Assembly: GCA_027577415.1 (NCBI GenBank)
Contig: JANBQS010000789.1
Span: forward strand, 1 to 11,954
Direction of reading: 5' to 3'
Length of the DNA stretch: 11,954 nucleotides
Source: Coemansia sp. RSA 922
Taxonomy: Eukaryota; Kickxellomycota; Kickxellomycetes; Kickxellales; Kickxellaceae
The first letter of the stretch is position 1; each line of letters opens with the position of its first letter. The translations under genes and the position numbers were made by a program. A model generated the notes under the pieces. It searched no databases, was not told where the DNA came from, and saw nothing but the letters and a program-made list of their open reading frames with translations. Below, one piece after another: positions 1 to 7,902 of the stretch.

Positions 1-359
1 AATTCAAGGTAAAAACCTCTCAGAAAGCGAATAGAGACTTTGTTGGCTAGCTGATGGCTCCTCCAGTCAAAGGCCCTAGCGATTGAGAACGTAGCACTGA
101 TTCGCCAATAAATTTGCACTAAATACATTCGTTAAACCCAGTGCTCTGTTTATGGCTGCGCAAAAAGGGACCTGGTACCAAACCAATGAAGTCGAGAAAA
201 CAGGGATATTACACGATTGACATAGTGCAAATCCCCTACATGCAAAAACAACCAGATAAAAAAATTATCTCCACTATGCAACATGCAGCTCTCCTTCCGT
301 TGCCTCTAGTTCATTTCTTTTTTACCTTTTTGCGCAGTCACCACGGCGTATATATAGGG
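1..359. other. 5' flank and presumed promoter of the first gene
   Basis: No gene is supported here. An open frame runs in phase from 141 into the first gene, but the encoded residues show no domain. From about 288 the DNA turns pyrimidine-rich, with runs of T and C up to 335, and then reaches a TATATATA octamer just before the ATG at 360. That pattern looks like a fungal core promoter and leader rather than coding sequence. The TTTTTGCGCAG at 328-338 could also be a splice acceptor, in which case a first exon might lie further left, possibly outside the window. Confidence 0.5.
349..356 (+). promoter_or_regulatory. TATATATA element before the first gene
   Basis: This TATATATA octamer follows a T-rich tract and ends only 3 nt before the ATG at 360. 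The same octamer precedes the second tetraspanin (28 nt gap) and the 189-residue orphan (23 nt gap). The gap here is too short for classical TATA use with that ATG, so either the leader is almost absent, initiation is unconventional, or translation starts further downstream. Confidence 0.4.
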
Positions 360-1751
360 ATGGCAGGCCCTGTTCACGTTCTTCTCGTCCTCGTCGCTAT
401 CGTTTTATATAGAGTCTACTATTCTACTCCACCAGCTTACTACTCTCCGACACCCTTTATGTCTGCACCACAAAAGCCCAGCGGGGTTCCAAGCTCATCC
501 ATGCCACCGGTCAGAGCAGTCAAGGCTAGGAAGCCACGACTACTTAAACCCACCCTATATGTGCACGACTACATCAACCTTGCCAGCGTGCAAAAGTGCC
601 TAGAGGACAGACGCAGTGACTTTGTGACCGTCGACTCGACTACGTTTAGCGGAGAGCTCGAGCTAGATAGTAGGCCACAAGAGCGGTTCTTCGTTTTGGA
701 GCGGGACCACTTTACGCTGTTTAGCCACTGTCACGCGCCTGTCAAGTTCAGCTACAAGTCCCGGAATGCCGTCATGGCTCACCTTTGGAGGGATGATGTA
801 TTCACAGACATGACCAGTACAAAGTTTGTGGAAGTGGATGGACTGTGGCAATTGGAGCAACAGCCAGTGCTATGTTTTGCGTTTGGCCAAGACGCCGACA
901 CCCTGCGATCCAGCTATGTAATCGACGACAACACGATTCACGAGTACTACGAGTCGACGATGACCATGGATATGGCCGATCTCGCCACTGTCACTCAAGG
1001 CAAAGCTGACCTATGCGTTTCGCATTTCTTCGTGGTCAACCGTGGCAAAGAATACTGGGCGGTAGACACCAAGGACCCCAGAATCAGCTACACATTCGGT
1101 CCATCAACTAAAACGCGCACTATCTCCAGGCTAGCTGATGGTTTAATAACAGTCCAGGCACTTATAGATAAAGAGCATCTACAGGCTAGTATCGATGCGG
1201 GTACTAGTCAAAGTCCCAAGTTCACGCTCCGCGATATCAATGGCGAGGAAGTAGTTGAGGGCAATCGGTTTGTCTTGCAAATTCCAGGTCGAGGTGATGA
1301 CGATGACGATGACGATAACGATAACGATAACGAGGACCCTATGGACATTCCTGACAGGTATACCATGTTTGACGAGAAGGACTGGGTTAGTGCATTTTAC
1401 TCCACACACCTCATGCCAAGGAGAGAGGCAATGCTTTCAGGCTCGATGGACAATGGCAGCTGTTTTGGAGTGACTGTGGTCGACGATATAACCTATCTGA
1501 CATTTGAGGGCCTGTTTGTACAAATCGAAAATCACGACCGGAGCTCAAACATTATCGTTCTTCCCGAAACTCCATCCAAATGCAACCGCATTCATCTGAC
1601 CTACTCCGATGGCGGCCTTATTGCTCTGAGCAGATGGGGAGCCAAAGTGCCAATTACTCTCGAGTGGGTAAAGTCCAGCTGCGGCGTCTATTCCACTGAT
1701 GAGGACTCTAGTTTTGAGCATTCCACAAAGCTGCGCATAATAAAGGTGTAG
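360..1751 (+). CDS. Unknown protein with N-terminal membrane anchor and Asp-rich tract
   Basis: This encodes 463 residues; I do not recognise the family. The frame is open upstream to an ATG at 141, but I chose the ATG at 360 because it follows a pyrimidine tract and TATA element and directly opens a hydrophobic segment (about residues 4-17, VHVLLVLVAIVLY). That segment could be a signal anchor or an uncleaved signal peptide. It has no positive charge before it and Arg18 after it, which by the positive-inside rule hints that the main body is cytosolic. A Pro/Ser/Tyr-rich linker with a basic patch follows (about 20-60). The rest is mixed alpha/beta-like sequence with seven Cys and no catalytic motif I can name. 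Residues 313-327 are seven Asp followed by Asn/Asp alternation, encoded by a GATGAC/GATAAC simple repeat. It points the same way as the tetraspanins downstream, 258 nt away, with no clear functional link. Confidence 0.75.
   Translation: MAGPVHVLLVLVAIVLYRVYYSTPPAYYSPTPFMSAPQKPSGVPSSSMPPVRAVKARKPRLLKPTLYVHDYINLASVQKCLEDRRSDFVTVDSTTFSGELELDSRPQERFFVLERDHFTLFSHCHAPVKFSYKSRNAVMAHLWRDDVFTDMTSTKFVEVDGLWQLEQQPVLCFAFGQDADTLRSSYVIDDNTIHEYYESTMTMDMADLATVTQGKADLCVSHFFVVNRGKEYWAVDTKDPRISYTFGPSTKTRTISRLADGLITVQALIDKEHLQASIDAGTSQSPKFTLRDINGEEVVEGNRFVLQIPGRGDDDDDDDNDNDNEDPMDIPDRYTMFDEKDWVSAFYSTHLMPRREAMLSGSMDNGSCFGVTVVDDITYLTFEGLFVQIENHDRSSNIIVLPETPSKCNRIHLTYSDGGLIALSRWGAKVPITLEWVKSSCGVYSTDEDSSFEHSTKLRIIKV
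1296..1333 (+). repeat. In-frame GATGAC/GATAAC microsatellite
   Basis: Alternating GAT, GAC and AAC codons form a short simple repeat inside the first gene. It encodes seven Asp and then Asn-Asp alternation. Because the unit is a multiple of 3, length changes would not shift the frame. The antisense reading gives a long Val-Ile alternation that is only a shadow of the repeat. Confidence 0.85.
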
Positions 1752-1984
1752 TTACAATATAATCATGATATTTTAATTAAACACTAGCCAACTACAAAAA
1801 AAACCCCACCCCGCGCGTAAGAGTCTCTGATATCGCCGTGAGAGAAAAGAAAGAATAGCCGTTGATACAACCATGTCATTTACTTCATAAAAGCGCTCTA
1901 CCGCCAAGAGGCAAACGGCGGGTATGCCAACAATTCTCTTTCTTTTTTGTTTTCATTGTTCAATTTCTCCAAATACGCTAGCGT

Positions 1985-1998
1985 AAACTATATAGTTT
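1985..1998 (+). promoter_or_regulatory. Palindromic TATA element before tetraspanin 1
   Basis: AAACTATATAGTTT is a perfect 14-bp palindrome holding a CTATATAG core. It follows a T/C-rich stretch (1936-1972) and ends 11 nt before the ATG at 2010. Role as a core promoter is inferred from position and from similar elements before neighbouring genes. Confidence 0.4.
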
Positions 1999-2009
1999 TT
2001 ATTATTATT

Positions 2010-2792
2010 ATGCCCGAGGTAGTTGTAAACGTTCATGGCAGAAGCTACAGCATGCCACGAGTCGTTCAGGCCTGCCTGACTGTAGTCGGAGTCATAGTGG
2101 GCGCATACTTTAGTGCTATGGGCGTGTACTTGATGTCAGCGTCCTTGCCCAAGTTCTCATATCTCGCTATTCCATTTCTCTTCATCATTACTGGTCTTCT
2201 GACAGTCGTAGCGTCCAAAGCGGCGATGGACGGGATATTGCTCGACAACAATTCATTTTTGCGTTCATTGTCAGCACTGGCATGGATAGTTATAATCGCT
2301 GAAGCTTGGATCGTACTAGCCACAGCTATTGGAAAGCCCAAGATTGAGGATGATTTTCGGTTCGCATGGAGTCATATCTACAATGAGAACCGTTGGCAGT
2401 TGACTTGGATCGAGAATAGGTTTGGGTGTTGCGGATTTAAGAACGCCTCGGATATGCCTAGTTCCAAGCGGTGCGTTGATGATACTGGACGAATTGACGG
2501 ATGTCTGGGGCCATTGCGTCAGCATGTCTCTCATCTTGACGAGATGGCGCTTGTGTGGACGATAGTGACGTTGATTATCCAGGTGACCGTGTATTCCGTG
2601 GGGTATATTATTTATAGCCTGACCAATAATGGCAGCACGTGGTTGATTGAGGAGGTTGACGAGGGACTGGATATCGAGCCAGAGCCAGGCCAAAGCACGG
2701 CACCGCCACCCACTACGCCTGCTGAAATGGCGGGTGGCAGTGACGACGTCATCGGTACTTTCAGCGGCAGACAGCAGCATGGAGGGAGCTGA
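2010..2792 (+). CDS. Tetraspanin family membrane protein 1
   Basis: This 260-residue protein has the full tetraspanin layout: TM1 about 22-44, a short first loop, TM2 about 49-71, TM3 about 83-107, a large extracellular loop at 108-178, and TM4 about 180-204. The loop carries the diagnostic Cys-Cys-Gly motif at 140-142 plus Cys155 and Cys165, enough for the two disulfides of a minimal tetraspanin loop. A possible N-glycosylation site lies at Asn145. Tetraspanins organise partner proteins in plasma or endosomal membranes; the partners here are unknown. The cytosolic tail (205-260) is acidic, then Pro/Thr- and Gly/Ser-rich, with no tyrosine or dileucine sorting motif that I can see. The frame extends 21 codons upstream to 1947, but that part reads through the T-rich promoter and TATA palindrome, so the ATG at 2010 is preferred. 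It is followed in tandem by a second tetraspanin. Confidence 0.9.
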   Translation: MPEVVVNVHGRSYSMPRVVQACLTVVGVIVGAYFSAMGVYLMSASLPKFSYLAIPFLFIITGLLTVVASKAAMDGILLDNNSFLRSLSALAWIVIIAEAWIVLATAIGKPKIEDDFRFAWSHIYNENRWQLTWIENRFGCCGFKNASDMPSSKRCVDDTGRIDGCLGPLRQHVSHLDEMALVWTIVTLIIQVTVYSVGYIIYSLTNNGSTWLIEEVDEGLDIEPEPGQSTAPPPTTPAEMAGGSDDVIGTFSGRQQHGGS

Positions 2793-2920
2793 GTAAAGAA
2801 AATTTCCCTTCCCCTCATCCTAGCATTTGAGTAAATGTGACCAACGCATATATCTTCGTAATGCGCTTTAACCAATCCAGTGATGTAAAAAAACAAACAA
2901 ATTTTATGCGCCTAACACTA

Positions 2921-2939
2921 TGACGTTTATGAAACGTCA
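2921..2939. promoter_or_regulatory. CRE-like inverted repeat upstream of tetraspanin 2
   Basis: TGACGTTT at 2921-2928 and AAACGTCA at 2932-2939 are exact reverse complements separated by ATG (three bases). Each arm contains TGACG, the half-site bound by CREB/ATF-type bZIP factors. It lies in the 291-bp gap between the tetraspanins, about 145 bp before the second start codon. Binding is inferred from the motif and position only. Confidence 0.4.
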
Positions 2940-3047
2940 CAGTGAATGCAAGCGAGAGAGATATTTAAGATCAAAATAGACTGGACCCTTTTCATCTTCA
3001 AACATATTTTTTTATTTTTTTCTCAAACGTACGGGGTTTTTTTATAT

Positions 3048-3055
3048 TATATATA
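3048..3055 (+). promoter_or_regulatory. TATATATA element before tetraspanin 2
   Basis: A TATATATA octamer lies after long T runs (3006-3043) and ends 28 nt before the ATG at 3084. This is the most conventional TATA-to-start spacing in the window if the leader is very short. Confidence 0.45.
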
Positions 3056-3083
3056 CTCTATCTCTTATAACAAGAAAGCAATC

Positions 3084-3785
3084 ATGGCTACGACTACTTT
3101 TGGCGAGTACCTCGACAGACTTGGCGGTACTAGTGTGCTGCGTGTGATCCACATGACTATGAACGGTATAGCAGCAGTCGCCGGTACATTCCTCGTAATC
3201 ATGGGTACGACCAGCCTACTCGACATGTTCAAGACCTTTGGCGGTAAATCCATCCCCATTGCTTCGATCGTCCTCGGTTCACTAGTAGTTTTAATCTCAC
3301 TAGTCGGTATAGTCAGCTCGATCAAGCGAAGCCAGTATATGTTCGGAACATATTCGGGTTTACTAACCCTCCTAGTACTATTCCAACTGGTCGTTCTCCT
3401 AGTCCTCTGGCTTCGTCCATATGATGTCGATAGTAGGCTTTCGGATGTGTGGGAAAAGTTGTACAACAACGATCCAGACTCTATCCGCTCTATCGAAAAA
3501 GACCTCAAGTGCTGCGGGTTTGAGAGTCCAGTAGATATGGCCGTGCCCGATAACTGTGCGACCAAGAAACGCTACGGGTTCAGTACCGGATGTATTGAAC
3601 CGCTAAAGTTCCAGTGGCATCATAGAAGTAGTGCTGTACTCTGGGCTGGTTTCACTATGGTCATTGCCCAGATCGTTGCTCTAGTGATGGGCGCCGAGCT
3701 GGGTCGTCGCTACAGGGATGTCCGCCAAGGATACCAGCGTGTGCCAGGCCGTGAGGGCTCACCACTACTCCGTGCCAACGCCTAA
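3084..3785 (+). CDS. Tetraspanin family membrane protein 2
   Basis: This 233-residue tetraspanin has TM1 about 23-43, TM2 about 57-79, TM3 about 87-110, a large loop at 111-182 and TM4 about 183-204. The loop holds Cys-Cys-Gly at 143-145 with Cys158 and Cys170, the same four-cysteine pattern as its upstream neighbour, which supports an old tandem duplication; overall residue identity looks low. The tail differs: it is short and basic, and contains GYQRV (Gly216-Val220), which fits the GYxxPhi lysosomal signal type known from CD63, and EGSPLL (224-229), which fits the [DE]xxxL[LI] adaptor motif. This suggests sorting to the endosome or vacuole, by inference. The start at 3084 was chosen because upstream in-frame codons from 2946 run through the T-rich, TATA-containing promoter. 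It ends tail to tail with the next gene, 51 nt away. Confidence 0.9.
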   Translation: MATTTFGEYLDRLGGTSVLRVIHMTMNGIAAVAGTFLVIMGTTSLLDMFKTFGGKSIPIASIVLGSLVVLISLVGIVSSIKRSQYMFGTYSGLLTLLVLFQLVVLLVLWLRPYDVDSRLSDVWEKLYNNDPDSIRSIEKDLKCCGFESPVDMAVPDNCATKKRYGFSTGCIEPLKFQWHHRSSAVLWAGFTMVIAQIVALVMGAELGRRYRDVRQGYQRVPGREGSPLLRANA

Positions 3786-3836
3786 AGAAAAAAAAATCAT
3801 ATATATATAACCAATTTGAAACAATATATATATTTT
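3786..3836. terminator. AT-rich shared 3' region between convergent genes
   Basis: The 51 nt between the stop codons of tetraspanin 2 and the minus-strand Ser-rich gene are almost all A and T, with an A run, two TATATATA-type stretches and a T run. The two transcripts must end here or overlap, so it probably carries polyadenylation signals for both strands. No exact AATAAA is present. Confidence 0.5.
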
Positions 3837-4406
3837 TTAAACTAGAGTGACTTTACGATCAAATACAGACATTTTAACTTGGTTAGCTTTACGCAAGGCT
3901 CTACCACCTGAAGTCATTCCAGTGAGTGCCCATGGCTCAGCAGATGAGCTCCGCTCACCACCACGAGATGTAGGCAGTCTAAACACAGATGAAGGAAGTG
4001 AGCCGTCCGAGTGCCCCTGTGGAAACGCCGACGACGAGACAATAGAGCCACCATGACTAGTCAAGTCACTAGCTCCTGAGGCTACAGGGCGACGCAGACG
4101 ATGCTTGGCATCCATGTTAGAACCAACTACACTCGACGCGAGCACGTCTGTAGACTGAACTGCCCATGGGTACATCGATGACCCGCCGTGTACAGCCTTG
4201 AGTTGCCGCGAGAAGAACGGCGAGGGTGTAGAGAATTCGCCGTGACACTTTAGCACGTCATAGTAAGTGGGATCCGCTCCCGAAGCCGAAACAAAATCAG
4301 TATCAGTAGAACGTGTAGCACCAATAGGAGCAGAACTGCCTCCTACACGTCTAAACTGACTATCAATAACCGTGCTTTGCGCAGACGAGTTTCTAAACAA
4401 CGACAT
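3837..4406 (-). CDS. Ser-rich low-complexity protein of unknown function
   Basis: This encodes 189 residues and I do not recognise it. The chosen start (MSLFRNSS) follows a minus-strand TATATATA and T-rich leader; the frame extends 35 codons further, but those residues are a hydrophobic translation of the T-rich promoter and would wrongly suggest a signal anchor. The protein is rich in Ser, Gly, Arg and Thr, has one Cys, no membrane segment and little predicted order. More structured-looking patches are TYYDVLKCHGEF near residues 47-58 and a C-terminal segment ending SVFDRKVTLV. Several Arg-x-x-Ser-type sites could be phosphorylated. The gene lies in the same direction as and downstream of INCENP with a 129-nt gap that contains its own promoter-like sequence, so the two need not be functionally related. 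Confidence 0.65.
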   Translation of the reverse strand: MSLFRNSSAQSTVIDSQFRRVGGSSAPIGATRSTDTDFVSASGADPTYYDVLKCHGEFSTPSPFFSRQLKAVHGGSSMYPWAVQSTDVLASSVVGSNMDAKHRLRRPVASGASDLTSHGGSIVSSSAFPQGHSDGSLPSSVFRLPTSRGGERSSSAEPWALTGMTSGGRALRKANQVKMSVFDRKVTLV

Positions 4407-4429
4407 TAGACAAATTGAAAATAAAAAAG

Positions 4430-4437
4430 TATATATA
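4430..4437 (-). promoter_or_regulatory. TATATATA element before the Ser-rich gene
   Basis: Read on the minus strand, a T-rich run leads into TATATATA, which ends 23 nt before the start codon at 4406. The position matches the elements found before the first gene and tetraspanin 2. Confidence 0.4.
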
Positions 4438-4535
4438 AAAAATGCTAGTAGACAAAAAAAACAAACAAAAATCAATAAGAGAAAATTTGGGTAAACATGA
4501 TGTGCGTGCAAATATTTTTTATAAAAAAAGAAGCT

Positions 4536-7500
4536 CTATGGGTCGTATCCCATCTTGCGAACATATGAGAGTTCCTCTTCTGACGTCAACGCGTCCTTGC
4601 TATTCCAGATCATCGAGCTATTACGCGGCTTACGACGCTGCTCCTCAGTCTCCTGTCGATTAAAGATCTCATTAATCCTCAATGGCTTGACACGGCCAAA
4701 GATATGGTCAGGATTAACCCTCTCCTGCATCTCCAGGCCGCGCGCCAGCTCCGGCGTAGTAGCCCACTTGGGGATCTTAAAGTCATTCTTCTTACGCCTG
4801 GGAGCAGCCGGCGAGAACTCGTCATCCGAGTATTCGTCAGAGTACTCGGACTCAATCTCCGGAGGCGACGACTGTCCAGGCGGGATAATAGTCGTATACT
4901 CGTCGCTACTAATAGACGACTTGTGACGCATCCCCTGGATGGGCGTGACCATGTCCTGGGCCAACAGGTCGGGTGTGGACTTTGTCCGAGCCATGCCAGG
5001 CGACTGCCCGACCTTGCTCGACGACGCGCCTTCGTCATCAGAGAAGAACGACGACCGGAACGACGACACGCCCGAAAGCCGCCCGCCCTCAGTCATGTTG
5101 ATAAGACGCTGCGTGTTAGAGGGACGTCCGGGCTGCTGCCTAATGCTGGGCGCACGAGTGCTGGACTTGCGCAGTGGCACCGCCATATCCTTGTAAGTAG
5201 GCATAACCAGCTGGCCGCGGCTGCCGCCACCGTGCTCGGGACGTGGCTGGTAGGGGTTCTGCGGACTAGTGACATCGTAGGGCGACGCAATCTTCTTCAA
5301 GTTAGCCGTCGACGTTGGAGTATTATCAACAACAGGTGTCTCCGCCGCCGCCTGCGACTTCCACTTTGATGGCGACAACACCGAGAGCATCGACGTCAGT
5401 CCCCAACGACCAGAGTCTGACGACTTGCTAGCATCGCTCTCAGAAGCATTGGTGGCAGCAGGAGCCTTGCCCTTGGCCGGAACAGGCATCGGAATAGCGC
5501 TGCTGCTGCTACCAGAAATCTGCAGCGGAGCAGGCCGCACCCGGCGATCAGCGGCAGCAGAAGCCGCAGCTGGATTCAACAACTCACGCGACGGCTGCGA
5601 GCGCAAGCTGCTCTGGCTGTTCTTTTGTAAAAGAGTCGATGGCGCAGGACGGGCCACAGACTTGAACAGCGGCTCATTGCCAATACGCGACTGGTTCAAC
5701 TGGGGCTGCGCAGGCTTGCGCCCAGCCGCGGCGTTAATCCTCGTAGCCTCCGCACGACGCGCAGCCTCACGCATAGCCGCAGTAGACGACTTTGCAGCAG
5801 TTGGAATCTTCGACTTTACAGCCGTGCGCTTTTGGCCCGCAGCAGCAACCGCAGCAGCAGTCGCAGGAGTACTGACTATGCTGGCGTAGCCGGGACGCAT
5901 GGCCGCCACGGGGCTGATAAACGAGCCGGCGGGCTTCTCAAACATGCGACGGGTCTCGGCCACACGACCTGGACCAGCCAGAGTACCCGGAGCCTTGGAG
6001 GCGAACCCTTGGCGCGACTCATTGCGTGGCGGATGAGCGTCGTCGTCGACTGAGCGCTGCGACGACGCGATGCTAGAGCTGCTCGCCTGGCAACGCAGCG
6101 CCGCGTTGCGAGGGATGCTAGTAGTATAGGGCGCCGGCCTCACTTTGCCGCGACCTCTGCCGCGCGACAACGACGCACTCGTCGGGTTCATCAGGCGGCT
6201 GCTGTTATGCACAGGAGCTGGTGGCGCCGCCGTTTCCTCGTCCGAGTGCTTGCGCTTACCCGGCAGCCCAGGCGCATGCTTCATGGCCGGCCTGCTCTGC
6301 TCGTCGACTGAGTCCAAGTGCAGGTCGATCGGCTGCAAGTCAATCACAACGTCCAAAACACCCTCACTGACACGCGGTGCTGATGGGGGCCGCCGCTCCT
6401 CCTCGCTAGTGTCCTCGTCAGCGTCATCCGATCCCGTAGGCTCAGTGACATTGCCGCCCATCCTCTCCACAGGCAGCACCAGATTATCCAGCTCGTCCTC
6501 AGTAGCCCTACCGTCATCGTCATCTTCCTCTTCGGCCTGCGACACGTCGTTGCTGGGCGGCAGCATTCTGGCCACCTCGTCAATATCGCGGCACAGAGCC
6601 GTCAGCTCGGCATCCGACGCGTCAGGCGAGAGAGCCGCCGCGATATCGTCGATACGACGCTGTGCCTGCTCGCATACCTCATCCATGGGTGTCTCTGGAA
6701 TACGACCCATGCTGTGACGGCCCAAGGCGATGCGCACGCGTTGCAGCCGCTCACGCACGTCTTCCTCGGACTTTGTCAGCTCGGTCTCGCTCGACGTCAC
6801 CGACGGCTTGGCGGTAGGCTCGGGGCTCGATGGGCCTGAAGAGTGCGACGACAAGGTACGAAGCCGGGGCCGAGGCTCAAGAGACATGGCGGGCGGCTTT
6901 ACAGGAGACTGCCGGTGGTTGAGCAGCATATCGCGCAATGTGGGCACGGGCGCGCTAGGCGTGAACCGAGTAGCAGGCACAATGAGCTGCGCCGCGCGTA
7001 TCGGCGACCTTTCCAAAGCAGCCGACAATGTCACTTGAGACTCACCGCTGAGCGGCGGCGACAGCATCGCAGTCACTTGTGGAACTGGTGGTGGTGCGGT
7101 GGCCATGGCTTGAAGCCGCTTGACCGCCGCTGCAGTTTTAGCCGCCGCGCTGTTGCTCCTAGCCAGCGTAGCTGTTGAAAAGCCCGCAGGTGCCTTGTTG
7201 AGCGTGCTGTCCTGGCTACGCGGAGACACAATAGTCTCGTTCGAGACGTTGGTCAGAAACGGCGAACGGGGCGGCATCATCGCCATTTGCGCCATCGCCA
7301 TGTTCAACGTATTACCTTGGAGTCCACCGTACTGAGAGCTCCGCCGCTTGCCCACCCGCAACGACCATGAACTTGAAGTGTTGAACCGAGATCCAACTGG
7401 CGATAAAGTCATCGTGGTACCTCCTACGTTAAACACATCGCGCACATCCATCCGAGACCGTCCACGTCGCCTAGCCGATGACGCCTTGAGCGCTTCAGTT

Positions 7501-7902
7501 ATCGCACTATTCCAAAAAAAAAAAGAAAAAAAAAGTTGTAAAGTTACACAACTTTAGCAACAACAACAATAAAAAAATTCGTGGGATAGATAAAGCAGTT
7601 ACAATTAAAGTCAACACTTACACGTTGGGTCGCTTGGTATCTTTAACTCCTGCTATACTCTGCCAGTACAGCGCTAGCCACCGGTCGTTTTCTTGAAGAG
7701 TAGCCTCGAATTCCTGGTACTTTGAGATAAACGCGTTATCCCAGTCGCGCTTTTTCCCACCTACCCACGTCTCACTAGTCGATGCTGTAGATGCAGAAGT
7801 AGAGACTGACGATACTGAACGAACAGACGCTGACTGGTATTGACCAGGTCCTCGCTGTTGTGTCAGCGATTGCTGTTGTGGTACTGTTCCAGCTGTCGCC
7901 AT
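4536..7902 (-). CDS. INCENP homologue, chromosomal passenger complex scaffold (two exons)
   Basis: Exon 1 is 7902-7622, exon 2 is 7506-4536; the 115-nt intron splits a Val codon and the frame is kept. The product is 1083 residues. INCENP (Pic1 in fission yeast, Sli15 in budding yeast) links Aurora kinase to centromeres and the spindle midzone. The key evidence is the C-terminal IN-box (about 1005-1062): IPKWATTPEL, then VNPDHIFG, PLRINEIF and a terminal NSSMIWNS, matching the Trp, IFG, EIF and Ser-Ser-x-x-Trp pattern of the Aurora-binding and activating segment. The N-terminus has a Ser/Gln-rich stretch and then a helix (about 53-84, with WDNAF and DRWLALYW) that fits the CEN box binding Survivin/Borealin-type subunits; a basic RRRGRSR patch follows. 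The middle is disordered, Ser/Pro/Ala-rich, with a helical part (about 338-411), an acidic block (about 418-434) and many Ser-Pro sites, including full Cdk consensus sites near 261, 294 and 805. Length is close to Pic1. Confidence 0.85.
7507..7621 (-). other. Spliceosomal intron in the INCENP gene
   Basis: The donor is GTAAGT starting at 7621 and the acceptor is GGAATAG ending at 7507, preceded by a tract of about 23 pyrimidines. GCTAAAG (around 7558-7552) and GTAAC (7547-7543) are candidate branch sites. Exon 1 ends with two bases of a codon and exon 2 supplies one, and the 18 codons between the acceptor and the first in-frame ATG of exon 2 are all open. This is the only intron I can support in the window. 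Confidence 0.8.

Noticed and set aside
46..1141. GGCTAGCTGATGG occurs at 46-58 and at 1129-1141.
   Set aside because: One repeated 13-mer is expected by chance in about 12 kb, and the flanks do not match.
1179..1409. Minus-strand frame with a Val-Ile alternating stretch that looks like a membrane helix.
   Set aside because: It is the antisense of the GATGAC/GATAAC repeat in the first gene.
1893..1905. Minus-strand GGCGGTAGAGCGC resembles the end of a tRNA D-arm (A box).
   Set aside because: The following bases do not form an anticodon stem, and no B box or acceptor stem is present.
2741..2751. TGACGACGTCA palindrome, and TGACGTCA at 4581-4588.
   Set aside because: Both lie inside coding sequence and are explained by codons; no regulatory context.
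4704..6717. Long plus-strand frames (up to about 220 codons) opposite INCENP.
   Set aside because: They are antisense readings of a GC-rich, low-complexity coding region, with no domains and Arg/Ser-rich shadow composition.
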